From Procambarus clarkii (lineage: Eukaryota > Arthropoda > Malacostraca > Decapoda > Cambaridae), in the NCBI RefSeq assembly GCF_040958095.1, contig NC_091188.1:3322181-3386180 (forward strand): a DNA stretch of 64,000 bases. Direction: 5' to 3'. The notes under the pieces were generated by a model. The model was not told the origin of the DNA, searched no databases, and was given only the letters and a program-made list of their open reading frames with translations. Both the position numbers and the translations under genes were made by a program. Shown here in pieces: positions 24,640-36,414 of the stretch (its first letter is position 1; every line of letters starts with the position of its first letter).

Positions 24640-25262
24640 ACCCTATTCTAACATTTATGCATTGATTTGTTGGTTTAAAATCCGTACTAATCATGAATCC
24701 CAGATCTTTGTCGCTTTCAGATTTTACAATGTCAAAATTATCCAGCTGATATCTGGGAACTCTAGTATTATTACCTAAGCTCATAACCCTACATTTTTTC
24801 AGCATTAAACTACATTTTTCCACCGAATCATCACAGAGTGATTCTTTCCAAGTTTCGGACAAGGAACTCGGCAATATATAAGTTCATATAATGAACTTTT
24901 TGTAGCGATTTTGCGTTTTCATCAGAATTTATTTCCCTCCCTATTTTTCTATCGTCTTCAAATCTGTAAATGTTGCTGTTCAATCCTGTGCAAAGATTTG
25001 TTATGTATATATGTGGTAATCAACAGGGGGCCCAGGACAGAGCTCCGGGGCACTCCACTGACATGTTTCCCACTCGCACTTGACACTGTCCTTGCTTTAT
25101 TTCCTTTACAATAACCATGGCCTTATCCAACTTCCCCCCTCTCCCCCCAAATACCATGAGCCTCTAACTTTCTAAAGAGTTAGTTTCTCGTGAGACACAG
25201 TATTAAAAGCTTTGCTAACGTCAAGGCATACAATGCAACAATTGTCAAAACTATCCACCATC
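24640..25262 (-). pseudogene. non-LTR retrotransposon reverse-transcriptase relic
   Basis: On the minus strand, in order: CIVCLDVSKAFNTVSHEKL (RT block around the first catalytic Asp), then SGVPRSSVLGPLL (VPQGSVLGPLL motif), then NSNIYRFEDD where FADD is expected, then KCRVMSLGNN and SDKDLGFMISTDFKP. All are hallmarks of a jockey/CR1-like RT. The altered FADD, stops and deletions mean it is inactive. Confidence 0.78.
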
Positions 25263-25369
25263 ATTCAAAACTGCCACGAAAAAGATATACGCCAGTCCAC
25301 CTGAGCCCAATTCTTTCCTTGTCGGAGCCAAGATAACAGAAACAACCCATCCTCTTGTTTATATAGCAA

Positions 25370-25687
25370 CGGCTCGCGTCGGGCCATGGCCAGGTCATAT
25401 GATAGCAACGGGTCACGTCGGGCCATGGCCAGGTCATATGATAGCAACGGGTCACACTGGGCCATGGCCAGGTCATAAGATAGCAACGGGTCACACTGGG
25501 CGATGGCCAGGTTATATGATAGCAACGGGTCACACTGGGCGATGGCCAGGTTATATGATAGCAACGGCTCACGTCGGACTATGGCCAGGTCATATGATAG
25601 CAACGGCTCACGTCGGGCCATGGGCAGGTTATATGATAGCAACGGCTCACGTCGGGCCATGGGCAGGTTATATGATAGCAACGACAT
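25370..25687. repeat. 39-bp tandem repeat, 8 copies
   Basis: gggccatggccaggtcatat plus gatagcaacggctcacgtc repeats every 39 bases with mild drift. 39 is a multiple of three and the unit lacks stops in several frames, so repetitive open frames appear on both strands. They have no start-anchored or conserved coding signal. Confidence 0.93.
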
Positions 25688-26224
25688 CAGAGTAGGCTCT
25701 TCTCTTGATTTGCCACAATGTACAAACTACAAAGTCCTAACCTAATGGCAGGAACCCAAGCAACCCACCAAACCTAACCTAACCGATGCAAAGCAAACGT
25801 GGATATTTGTGAGTCGTTACTTTTCATAGTATTTTGTACGTTGGGGACCATAGCGTTTAAAATGAAATGTATTAGTTCAGAGGGAACGCGTTGTTCGCTG
25901 GTCCAAGGCACAAAATCTAAAAGCAGCAAGGTGATGTAGCGATAATTCTGAAGCGAGTACGACAAAAGCAATCATTAACCGTCAATATATCATACTAAAT
26001 ATCAATACTACCATCAGACGAAGCAGCAAATTCCTAAAAAATCAACAGGTTAAATAATAATAACCAGAAAGACTGTAATGCAAGATATAATGATAATAAT
26101 CCAGAGCAAAAATCAGGGAATATTTGAGTAAAAGTGTAGAGGAGCTGTGGGAAAGGAGAGTCGCAACCTGCTATCACGGTTACAAGTCAATTGCTCCCTT
26201 ACCTACTTGCGTGTAAAAAAAAAA

Positions 26225-26375
26225 AAGTGAAGTGGGAAAATTTGGCGCGATGCCCTTGCGCGAGCGCTGAGGGCGGGCTCCTGGAAAGCGTGGGGAAAGG
26301 ACCCCGACCTGTTCTAGGGTGTCAGAACTCTATACCCGGTACAGTGTTTGCAACACTAGTTCCCGGTACAAAAAT
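26225..26375. repeat. second copy of the ggaaaatttggcgcg repeat
   Basis: gtgggaaaatttggcgcgat / gcccttg matches the start of the block at 22935. It continues with gcgtggggaaagg (compare 23150-23165). The shared block includes tttggcgc, which matches an E2F site. Confidence 0.55.
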
Positions 26376-26984
26376 GACTACTTATCAATAACCGGAAAGA
26401 TAAGATGGGGGAGGGAGGGAGGAATAGAAATCGAGACAGAAGGCTGGGGGGGAATACATGAATTTAAGAGGAAAAGGTGATAAATTATTATAAAACGTAA
26501 GCACGTGGAGAACTGACGCAACAATCATTTCCGAGTGAAAACATCGCTTCCAGCCTGACGTGTGAGCTGGTGTCAGCGCCTGCTGGCTCACAGCACACAC
26601 ACCACTCACATACTCACACCTTAAATCCCCCTCAAGGTGGACGTCAACACAGACACAAATATGAGGAGAATGAGCTGTAGACTCGCACACAAAAGTGAGT
26701 GAGCCGGAGAGAACGGCGAGGTGGTCAAGCAACCTACTTTCTGACACTTGTCCAACACACTGACCCACGTGGACCGCTCCTCACCACACAACACTCACTC
26801 CTGCCGCTCACTTGGCTTACACACTACCCTGTACACAGGTGTACCTACACCTCTCCACACTGTAATACTCGTAAACTTGTATACAAATACCAAGCCAAAT
26901 ACCCGCTGAGAACGGCTAACGAGAGCGGGTGGGCCTGTCACGTTATAACGAGGTGCTGTGACACGTGTCAGTGCCAGTGTGTGC

Positions 26985-27012
26985 GTGCGCGTGTGTGTGT
27001 GTGTGTGTGTGC
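26985..27012. repeat. short (GT)n microsatellite
   Basis: A GT run of about 25 bases ending in gcgcgcgcc. Confidence 0.9.
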
Positions 27013-27164
27013 GCGCGCCGGTCAATGATTGATCATGATCTGCCTTACTACGCTCAGTGGTAGTCTTTCACATATGCAAACACTTTCTACTGGCAACCAA
27101 AAATAACTCCGGGTCGTTGCGATCAATTGCATATTCAGCTGGAAGTTCCGTAACGGCCACTTAC

Positions 27165-27400
27165 CTGGGTCACGTGGCAGGCGAAGCACAGGTTCACTTA
27201 GCATGGATGGCAATAGTGCCTCAGTAGTATCGGGTCACCACTTGTCACAAGATAACTAACCAAGGAGAGGGGTATGCGACAGCCTGCCGCGCCGTCACCC
27301 GCCACACTGACTGACTGGCCGCCCTCACCACCGCCACCACCCGCCATCTTTCTCCTCCCCGCCAGCCTCGCTCCCGCCGCCCCGCCACTCTTATCTCTCA
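27165..27400 (-). promoter_or_regulatory. possible minus-strand first exon or promoter (GC-rich island)
   Basis: This GC-rich, non-repetitive patch contains, on the minus strand, aaagatggcggg (an AAnATGGCGG motif common near metazoan start sites and in YY1 sites). It ends in a strong splice donor, gacccag|gtaagtgg, with the exon boundary at 27165. A frame opening at an ATG about 40 bases before the donor stays open to it. No partner exon is recognised to the left, so any gene is unproven; it may be a noncoding first exon of a gene that lies elsewhere. Confidence 0.3.
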
Positions 27401-27763
27401 CCATCCTCTACATCCTCATACTATTATTTTCTATCCTTAGCAACTCACTTCAGTTACATCAGGACTAACTATACATGATGCAGTGGAATGGTAAATATTT
27501 ACGGTTAATGAGGGATTTTTATTCGTGTTAATATTTTACCAAACATGGCGTATCCTAGCAACACATGTCTTCATTTTAAATTGCAAATCACATCGGGGCT
27601 ATTAACTGTAAAGCGATGCTAAAAGAGCAGCTCGGCCACGCAACGACACATCCACCAGTTTAATCATTAAACCGGATAATAGGATAATAACCGGTAAGAA
27701 AATTTGCGAGAGGGAATTTGCAATCCGGTTTAGTTTAATTATTAAGGCGTTTAATTTAGTTTA

Positions 27764-27765
<2 letters not shown>

Positions 27766-27802
<37 letters not shown>

Positions 27803-27803
27803 T
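27766..27803. repeat. (ATT)n microsatellite
   Basis: About 12 ATT units. Confidence 0.95.
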
Positions 27804-28213
27804 AATTATTAAGCCATGGCGGAAACTTTACAAAGTCTACCACAACATCCCTCACTCTCATTAGCTTATATTCTTCAATAATTGAAAGTATAGAGCAAGC
27901 ATAAAAGTCCAGAAATTACAAATATAATATGAGTTCTTACTAGGAACAGTCAATGATAGCTTTAGGTAAATTTTTGTGTGTAGCCGTTATGGCTGTGGTG
28001 GGATGTACTCTTGATTTGTTAAAGATCAAGATCACAACAAGGTCGCGTGTTATCTTGAAAACTAATTGTAGGTTGAAGGTGAAGGATGGAATAGTGTTCC
28101 CTTCATGGTGTATGAGTGAGGTGCTGCCGGCCGCTGCAGGAAGTGTTAGTGGCTAGCTTGGTGCTAACGGTGCAATGTTGAGTGTTATGAATGGTGGTAG
28201 TTCACTGATTGTC

Positions 28214-28880
28214 ACCTGCCCCGCCTCCACCACCACCACCCTCCTCCCCTGCCCCGCCTCCACCACCACCACCCTCCCCTGCCCCGCCTCTACCACCACC
28301 CTCCCCTGCCCCGCCTCCACCACCACCCTCCCCTGCCCCGCCTCGCCTCTACCACCACCACCCTCCCCTGCCCCGCCTCCACCATCCTCCCCTGCCCCGC
28401 CTCCACCATCCTCCCCTGCCCCGCCTCCACCACCACCACCCTCCTCCCCTGCCCCGCCTCTACCACCACCCTCCCCTGCCCCGCCTCTACCACCACACTC
28501 CCCTGCCCCGCCTCCACCACCACCACCCTCCCCTGCCCCGCCTCCACCACCACCACCCTCCCCTGCCCCGCCTCCACCACCACCACCCTCCCCTGCCCCG
28601 CCTCCACCACCCTCCTCTGCCACACTACCACCACCCTCCCCTGCCCGCCTCCACCACCACACTCCCCTGCCCCGCATCCACCACCACCACCCTCCCCCGC
28701 CTCCACCACCACCGTCCCTTGCCTCGCCTCCACCACCACCTCCCTCCCCTGTCCCGCCTCCACCACCACCCTCCCCTGCCCCGCCTCCACCACCACCCTC
28801 CCCTGCCCCGCCTCCACCACCACCCTCCCCTGCCCCGCCTCCACCACCACCCTCCCCTGCCCCGCCTCCACCACCACCTT
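28214..28880. repeat. 24-30 bp C-rich minisatellite, about 24 units
   Basis: Units of the form ccgcctccaccaccaccctc plus ccctgcc, with the inner cac/acc count varying, run for about 665 bases. The plus strand is almost pure C/A/T and the minus strand is G-rich with many GGGG and GGTGG runs. Open frames on both strands (proline-rich plus, glycine-rich minus) come from the repeat and are not convincing genes. Confidence 0.93.
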
Positions 28881-29029
28881 CAGGGAGTGTGAGGAGCTCA
28901 CAAGGAGTGTAACTTCAGACCCCAAGACTGACCAAGGCAACTTTAATTTAATCTTGATATTAGTGTATTGAGTTGCTTTGTTTAGGCTGAGTCATCCTGA
29001 ATATTTTATTAATTATAATTCAATCTATT

Positions 29030-29190
29030 ATAATAATGTATATTAATTATATATTATTATAATATAATATATTATATTTTATATAATATAATAAATTATA
29101 ATATATAATTATATATAATATAATCATATTATAATATAATATATTATAATAATATATTAATTATAACATAATTATAATTCAAAGTGTGTC
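29030..29190. repeat. AT-rich palindromic low-complexity tract
   Basis: Almost only A and T, with many self-complementary runs such as aatataatatattatatt. Confidence 0.85.
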
Positions 29191-29861
29191 ACCAGTATGT
29201 CCACGAAGCCTAGCACTAAACATAAGCGGACAATACATGTCATAATGGTGTATGAAGGAATCTTGAAGGTATGTATACTATACATGACGTACCTTACTCT
29301 GCCCATGCAGAGTGCCACTGGCAACAGGAGAGTCAAGGTTTGTTGACAATGAGCTGTACGGTTGACTTGGGCGCATTGTAACCTTGAGTTAGCACGAGAG
29401 AGAGTGCACACTTTACACAACCATTCTTAAACTCTACTTGACACTTGAGAATAAGGATTGGCATCAGAATAAAAGTGACGATGGTGTTAAATTTATGTAT
29501 TATTATTGTTGTTTTATTTTATAGTTTAGTTAATGAAGGGCAGACTTTACTAGAGAATAATGATGATAATTAGAACAGCAGATTAAAATGGATAATGATT
29601 ACATATAACAGGAAGTGAGAATAGTTATAATATTGGACATGAACTTAATGATTTAGTGAACTATGAACCAGAGTTGTAGAACAATGTCGGTGTGATTAAC
29701 CCAAATTAACAAGTGGTGTTAAGTAGTTAATAACCCATCAACGGTCTGGCGGTCAATCAGGGCACTCTGAGGGAATATTAAATTCAATCGTGTGAAGGTA
29801 TGGATTGTATGGGATCCGTCAACCATCTCTGTTTCCGCTTAACCTTTAAAGAGGTTCAAGT

Positions 29862-29955
29862 TCAAGTATGTTTATTGAGACAGCAAAATACATCTCAAAG
29901 GGATAGAGTAGCTTAGGCTATTTCTACCCTCCCTATTTAAAGAGGGAGGGTAGAA
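29862..29955 (-). repeat. retroelement 3' tail (same family as 6768/7038)
   Basis: tcaagttcaagtatgtttat / tgagacagcaaaatacatct / gcttaggctatttctaccct, followed by a short inverted repeat (ccctatttaaagaggg). Confidence 0.6.
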
Positions 29956-30011
29956 ATAGCCTAATCTACCACAAGGTCTGTCCAGCGAGGTTAGACCATG
30001 TGGTAGATGGC

Positions 30012-30310
30012 TCTTTTTTTTTTTTTTTTTTTTTTGAGATATATACAAGAGTTGTTACATTCTTGTACAACCACTAGTACGCGTAGCGTTTCGAGCAAGT
30101 CTTTAATCCTATGGTCCCTGGAATACGATCCCCTGCCGCGAAGAATCGTTTTTTCATCCAAGTACACATTTTACTGTTGCGTTAAACAGAGGCTACAGTT
30201 AAGGAATTGCGCCCAGTAAATCCTCCCCGGCCAGGATACGAACCCATGACATAGCGCTCGCGGAACGCCAGGCGAGTGTCTTACCACTACACCACGGAGA
30301 CTGCGAATCC
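30012..30310 (-). repeat. tRNA-derived SINE
   Basis: On the minus strand, tccgtggtgtagtggtaaga (A box) and atgggttcgtatcctgg (B box) are followed by a body through ctgtttaacgcaacagtaaa and gcggcaggggatcgtattcc, ending in a T-rich plus-strand run (poly-A on the element strand). The head resembles a tRNA but the SINE body and lack of acceptor pairing argue against a tRNA gene. Confidence 0.8.
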
Positions 30311-30734
30311 TTGGATCTCTATCCTTGGACATCCTCTAGGATATCCAAGGATATCTAAAGATAGTTTTAGTCTGAGTTTGCATTTCTGCAAATCGTTTTG
30401 TTAATATAGAGTACGGTAGTGTGTGTGTAGTGTATGTTTAGCGTGTTGAGAGGTTGTATAGTGGTGCTGTATGTTTTGATTAAGGTTCTCATAAATATTG
30501 ATGTGTGATGATGAGTTTGAGGAAGTTAACGGTTATTAAACCACAAGCACTGACTCCCATAACTGAGATATGGATCCATACGTGAATATCACATGTATTG
30601 AGCATAGAGTATGGAATATTCCATCGAATTTTGTATAATATGCAAATTCATTCAGACACAATTTTGTGTGTTTTATCTGTTAAAGCTAAATCGATTGTTA
30701 ATATTTAAGCCTAGGAAAATATTCCTTCTTTTTA

Positions 30735-31260
30735 GCTCTCAATTTGTATGTTAATTATTCTTAAATTTTTATAATTGTCTGATTTGTTACGACATAGTAT
30801 GTAAGAGGCTTTCCCCAGGCCTAGAGTTAGTTTATGGGTGCTCACACAGAAGAGTACTATGTCTAACTCATTGTTTACTACATTGTTTACTGTCTGGTCA
30901 AGTACTGGAGAAGACACAGATGTTGGTGTTATCAACTCATACGATATGTTTAGGGAGTTGGGACGCTTTTGGTAAGTTATTGATGTATAGCATAGAAGAG
31001 ATCCAAGTATACTGCCTTGAGGGACACCTGTAATTTATTGGAAGAGTAGGAGACGAGGTGTTGCTTACAGTCAGGTGTTGGTGGGTGTTGCAGGGGTGTG
31101 AGTGCATGGATGTGCCACAGTGGTGTAGAGTGTGTAGGAGAGTGTTATGGTGGAGAGTATCTAAAGGCTTCCGCTAGTCAATAAAGAGACCAATTGAGTA
31201 TTCGTTTTTGTCATAATTTGATCAATTCAGGCACTTTTATAATGGAGTCACCTGAACACC
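30735..31260 (-). pseudogene. non-LTR retrotransposon reverse-transcriptase relic
   Basis: On the minus strand: IGLFID followed by KPLDTLHHNTLL (RT motif with the first Asp, compare LKKAFDTxxHxILL), then TGVPQGSILGSLL, then VVNNELDIVLFC, THKLTLGLGKASYILC and NKSDNYKNLRI. The FADD block is present only in eroded form. Several stops make it inactive. It differs in sequence from the relics at 24640 and 42062. Confidence 0.78.
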
Positions 31261-31473
31261 GTTGAAGTATAAGCTAGTACTTGCTGGGAACTTGTATGCT
31301 CTGCTTAGTAAGGTATTAAATACTTGACTATATACCATTCTCTAAACAACAAAGAATTGTATATTACATTTGGGTCTATATGGGGTTTGTATGTACTCCA
31401 GGAACCATTTCAGGTTTAAGTTACATGTTGAAAAGTAGACAAATGTCTGGTGAGAAAACATGTGTAGTTTTAT

Positions 31474-31654
31474 GCAGACGAGGAGTCACAATAACGTGGC
31501 TAAAATATGTTGACCAAACCACACACTAGAAAGTGAAGGGACGACGACGTTTCGGTCCGTCCTGGACCATTCTCAAGTCACAATTGACTTGAGAATGGTC
31601 CAGGACGGATCAAAACGTGGTCGTCCCTTCTCTTTCGAGTGTGTGGTTTGGTCA
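31474..31654 (-). mobile_element. foldback SINE-like element (family B) with 16-bp target duplication
   Basis: The arms ttgaccaaaccacacactag ... ggaccattctcaagtc and gacttgagaatggtcc ... gtgtgtggtttggtcaa are inverted repeats of about 68 bases around acaatt. A tail with ggagtcacaataacgtggct lies outside the left arm. The direct repeat acatgtgtagttttat flanks it at 31458-31473 and 31655-31670. Confidence 0.87.
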
Positions 31655-32173
31655 ACATGTGTAGTTTTATTTATATGTTATGGTTAGCATTTCAAAATTA
31701 CTTCTTGCATAGGCTTTGAGTCTTTCGATGGAGAAAACTTCAAAAGTATTAGTAGATCGTGGTAAATGATAATAACCCTAATCTATACATAGGCTAGAAA
31801 ACTCACCTCTTTATCTAGTCATGATCTATTCTCTTGGCCAATGTCTCTGACTTCACACACCTTCCTCTCAGCTTACAAAGACAGTATGTAAACAATTAGC
31901 ATAAACCCACTCTCACTATCCCTGCACTCCAGTCCCAAGGATAGACGACCTCCAACACTTGATGTTCATTAGTCATTAAATAATCACAATCAGTTCAAAT
32001 CACACAAATGTATTATTGACTGTTTACCTTAGCTGATCTAGTAGATCAGCTGAGGTAACTCCCACATCGAATATTTCGAACGTCAAATTACCTTACCATT
32101 ATACGATATTAACAATGTTGGTGTTAATGAGTACAATGTTAGTATATTTGGGTTAGTGTGTATATCTCAGCTG

Positions 32174-32265
32174 TCTAGGAACAGTGTTCCTGGGGAGACT
32201 GTCTCATAGGAACAGTGTTTCTGGGGAGACTGTCTCATAGGAACAGTCTTCCTGGTGAGATCGCT
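32174..32265. repeat. about 31-bp tandem repeat, 3 copies
   Basis: aggaacagtgttcctgggga plus gactgtctcat repeats three times with decay. Confidence 0.8.
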
Positions 32266-33044
32266 ACACAGGATCAGTATGAAGGTAAGATATACACCTG
32301 ATCAGTATTCCAGGTGAGACCCACACACACACACACAGGAGCAGCAGCCCTGGTGAGCTATACACAGGACCCGTGTTCCTGGTAATAGCACTGTACAGGA
32401 CCTAGAATATACCCCGACCATTACACCTCTGAATTACAGTCACACATTTGTCACTAGTGTATTTAAGCAACAAATTATTACCACATTTAGGAACATCTCC
32501 ATTTGTGCAGCTGCCATAGACCGTATGAAGGGGAGTACTGAGTGTGTCAAGAACTAAGTAAAACTAAGTACGTGATGCTAAAAAAAAGCACATAGGAGGG
32601 TTAGTCATGTAGGGCCATGTGATCAGTAGTCTGCACTGGCACACTTTGGATTTGAATGGGTACAATACGTTCTTAGAATAAGCCTGCGGTATCCGCACAC
32701 CACATTTCAGTATATATAACAACTGTACACAGGCAGAATCTATAATACAAGGGTTATTTACACGTACGGGTGATAATAATAAAATATTATACAACGATCA
32801 TACAGTCATATCTAAGCCACTAGCACCACTGGCAAGAAGAGCATCAAGTCAAGGTTAGCATTGACTAATGTCTTTGTCAGTATAAATAACTTTTAATTCA
32901 CTAGACTCGTGTTATTCAGGTCTTGAAGTAAAACTTACTGTGCAGAAAGGTTCCTCTAAAGTATTCCGAAAACCATCTGGGCCATCTTATAGCCTCCAAA
33001 TACCGTGTATGAACTCCAGTGCTGGTGTCAGAGACAATGAAACG

Positions 33045-33215
33045 CTATGAAGCCCGAAAAGCCCGCTTTATGCCCGAAACGCTTTGCGTAATAGTGGCTT
33101 TAGGCATTGTATGTACTAGCCCTATCTATAAATCCATCACTCTTTGTAAAATCTCTTGTATGTATGTACGTTACCTAAATAAACATTTGATTTTGACATT
33201 TGATTTTGATTTGAA
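33045..33215 (+). repeat. retroelement 3' tail (aaacgctttgcgt family)
   Basis: cccgaaacgctttgcgtaat / agtggctttaggcattgtat / gtactagccctatctata leads to cctaaataaacatttgattt, with a duplicated tttgattttgaca tail. It is the best copy of the family. Confidence 0.75.
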
Positions 33216-33479
33216 TGAGGTGATTCGAACCAACGATTAGGGAACTCCCAGTCGTGCACCTCACCCCTGTAACACGACATGGTATAAGTTCTACAACCTG
33301 GGATTCCACTGACTCCACAGGAAGCCCGGGGGCTTCTACTGAAGCCAGTTCAGGTTTGCCATATAACCCGCAAGCACTGTGGTGTAGATAAAGTATTTCA
33401 TTAACCTTTACTACCTTCAGCTTCACATACACGAAGAAATTAGGATAAATCGACTTATATCAATGAGAAAATCAATTGA

Positions 33480-33575
33480 GGCAATCGATTCCCGGGAGGG
33501 ACACAAATGGTTTGAAACGTTACCTTTCACCAAATGCCGCTGTTCACCTACCAGTAACTAGGTACCCCTGAAGTT
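33480..33575 (+). repeat. tRNA-derived SINE body fragment
   Basis: gattcccgggagggacacaa, then cacctaccagtaactaggtac and gaagttaggcaac, the common decapod SINE body without a good head. Confidence 0.6.
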
Positions 33576-34184
33576 AGGCAACTTTTATCAAGCTTAGGTA
33601 TTCACAGCAATGTGCTGCTACCCTATTCTATATGAAAGATTATAGACTAGATAAAAAAAAATATATAATTTCCTCTATTATCCTCATCTCACAGGATGGT
33701 GAGTTATACATGGAATCAGGAGAGAGAATGAAATGCGGAGCTGGTCTATTAGCCTCCACTAGCGAAATCTGGGTACAGCACAAGAATATCTTCCAATATT
33801 CGTGAGTGTATGAAGTAATTACCGAGCTCAAGATACCTCATACCATTAAGTCTGAAATCATTGATTACAGGGCAAACACCATTGGGGGATTCATTACCAG
33901 TAGCCACCTGCCATAGATATCGATATTCCAGCCTAATTATAGCAATTACAATGTCACACTGTCTAGTGGATGTTTGTTGTTGACATCTGAGCAGAACAGC
34001 ATAAGTATAGTGCTCATGAGACCGTAAGTTATTTATAAAGGAATCAATAATACCTGTAACTACCTGTTGATAATCCTCAAATTTTACTGTAATGTACCTT
34101 TGTCAAATTTTCTTACAGTGTACCTGTTAACATTTCTCAAGTTTGCTAGAAATTACCTACTTAAAATTATCTGTTAGATTAAGG

Positions 34185-34305
34185 ACCTGCTCGAAACGCT
34201 ATGCGTGTTAGTGGCTTTACAAGAATGTAAAAACATATATGCTATGTACTCTCATACACCCAATGTACCTTTTTGTATATATAAAAATAAATAAATAAAT
34301 AAATA
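34185..34305 (+). repeat. retroelement 3' tail, diverged
   Basis: cgaaacgctatgcgtgttag / tggctttacaagaatgtaaa ends in an AAAT-type simple repeat. Similar to 49190. Confidence 0.6.
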
Positions 34306-35099
34306 GTTTCAAATGTGGGGTGCATCCTGTGGAGGGCCAGTAGCTCGACCTTGGGGCAGACCTCGATACATGTCTATCTCTATATACATAGGCTACCTGT
34401 CCCCCAATAAAACGAATTAAATCATTGCAGATTCTTATGCAATACCTCAACTTATTTTGAAAACTTTCTCGACACCCTACGCATTTTAAGGTGTTTTTTG
34501 AAAATGTACCATTCACAACTCAAAGTACAAAACCCATTGTAAGTTGGGTAAATATGCAAACAAATATATAATACAAAATAAATGAGATATCCTCTGAGTA
34601 CGTACTAGGAATTCCATTTTCTTTCATGACCTGTGACGGAATGAGTTAATATATTATTTAAGCGACTTTATTTAAATCCAGTTTATGCTGTATATATATA
34701 TCACATAATTTTAATGACATAAAACACATATGTACATAATTTTGTATTTCACGGGTAAATTTAAATCAAGTTAAATATACCGTATTATTGTAATTTTACG
34801 TAAACCTTAAGAGAGTGCATAAAGTATATGGAAATTATAATAGAACACGGAGTTAAGATGAGTATTGACTCGACGGCCTCCACCCCCTCATAGCGTCAAG
34901 TTTGATAAAAGATTACTCAATATATGTCTTTATCTCGGTAGCCTGTGTGGTGTCTGCCACGACGCTCTGACTGTAGGTATGCTAATTGGCTGGTGAACTA
35001 GCAGTACTTCAGCTAGAGTGGTTATAATGCATGATATTGTAGACATTAAAGTGATTGATTATGTGGTTACCAAGGTTACAAGTCACATGAACTCAAGAC

Positions 35100-35830
35100 A
35101 GTTTGCTAGCTGATGTTAAAACCTTTCTTACTACCCAACTCAACCCAACCCAGCCTAACAGCTGGGATGTTTTGGGGTCTTCCCCCAAGTCATAAACCAA
35201 CCTGAACTAACTCACCCTAACAGCTTAACATCATAATATTTAAGAATTCATTTTGTTGGAGATCTTCCACAGAATTCAACCCCACAACAGTTAACTTCTG
35301 GGTACCTATTTACTGTAAGGTGAATACAGTAAATAGACCTGGTAGAGGACCGGGCCTCCTGGTTATGCCGCTGCTCACAGCCTGACGTATGAATCACAGC
35401 CTCGTATGGGGTGGGAGGATATTGCCTCCTGTTTTGGTTTCCGTCCCAGGAAATGGTTTGGTATTGTGCATATAGCCTAGGGATATTGTTCCCCCCCTTA
35501 TCTCAATAACAACCTCTACCAATACTTTGCTAACCTGGACCCCATCTAACCAAACCAAACCTAATCCAACCTAGCCAGATAAAGCCTAACTAACCTAATG
35601 CAGCAACCTATCCATACATAATCTAACCCATCATATCTTTAAAGAACCTAAGAAAATATACTTTAACCTAACCTAACGTAATTGTCTAATCTAACCCAAC
35701 ATAACCTTATATAAAACAGCATAACCCAAAATAACATCCTGTACTGTATTATGATGGAGCTTAACACAGTCTAAGCTAATCCAACATAACACAGCCTTAC
35801 CTTTTCTACCCTAACCAGTCTTTAGCTAAT
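35100..35830. repeat. degenerate CCTAA/CTAACC-rich tract
   Basis: taacctaacc, cctaactaacc, aacctaaccta and similar words recur across about 700 bases, interrupted by a SINE fragment around 35290-35400. CCTAA is the complement of the arthropod telomere unit TTAGG. Decay is heavy, so a telomeric origin is only possible. Confidence 0.5.
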
Positions 35831-35934
35831 GTAGTGTGAGTTCCAAAAATAAAACTATTATATACTACAATCATTGATAAAGTACAATCACTGTAATGTA
35901 GTGCAATCCCTGTAATATAGCCTATGTCTGAACT

Positions 35935-36082
35935 CTGTAAATCAAATCAAAATCAAATCAAATGTTTATTTAGGTAAGGTACATACATACAAGAGATTTT
36001 ACAAAGAGTGATGGATTTATAGATAGGGCTAATACATACAATGCCTAAAGCCACTATTACGCAAAGCGTGTAATATAACTAC
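35935..36082 (-). repeat. retroelement 3' tail (aaacgctttgcgt family), minus
   Basis: caaatgtttatttaggtaag / gtacatacatacaagaga / cctaaagccactattacgca, the reverse of 33045-33215. Confidence 0.75.
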
Positions 36083-36414
36083 AGTATTGTATGATCTTCT
36101 AAACTGAAACATAGTTTTACATGCTTACCCAAATTCAGTTTCATTTTTATGTACTTACCTCAGTGTTCTTATGCAGTGTGGATTTAGAAGTAACAAATAA
36201 TTTGATTTTCAAGCAAAATAATTAAGTACCATAAATATAGCTCACCTATTGAAATATAATTTGTGAAGGGTATATTTGCAAATATAATTGAAATGTTTAA
36301 CAAAAAATAGGAATTGTGTTGTCAACATTGCCAAATATTGTACCCATTAGCATTGTAGCACTTGATCATTAATTAATGGGGAAGATTCCATTACAAAATA
36401 AATGGGGGGAATCT

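Noticed and set aside
25261..25745. Repetitive open frames on both strands
   Set aside because: They are produced by the 39-bp tandem repeat, which is stop-free in several frames.
28175..28940. Overlapping proline-rich (plus) and glycine-rich (minus) open frames of 170-245 codons
   Set aside because: All come from one C-rich minisatellite whose units are mostly multiples of three; several frames are open at once on both strands.
30220..30310. Possible minus-strand tRNA gene
   Set aside because: It is the head of a tRNA-derived SINE with body and poly-A-like end; no convincing acceptor stem.
35100..35830. True interstitial telomere
   Set aside because: Units are too degenerate and irregular to claim this; it is left as a low-interest observation.
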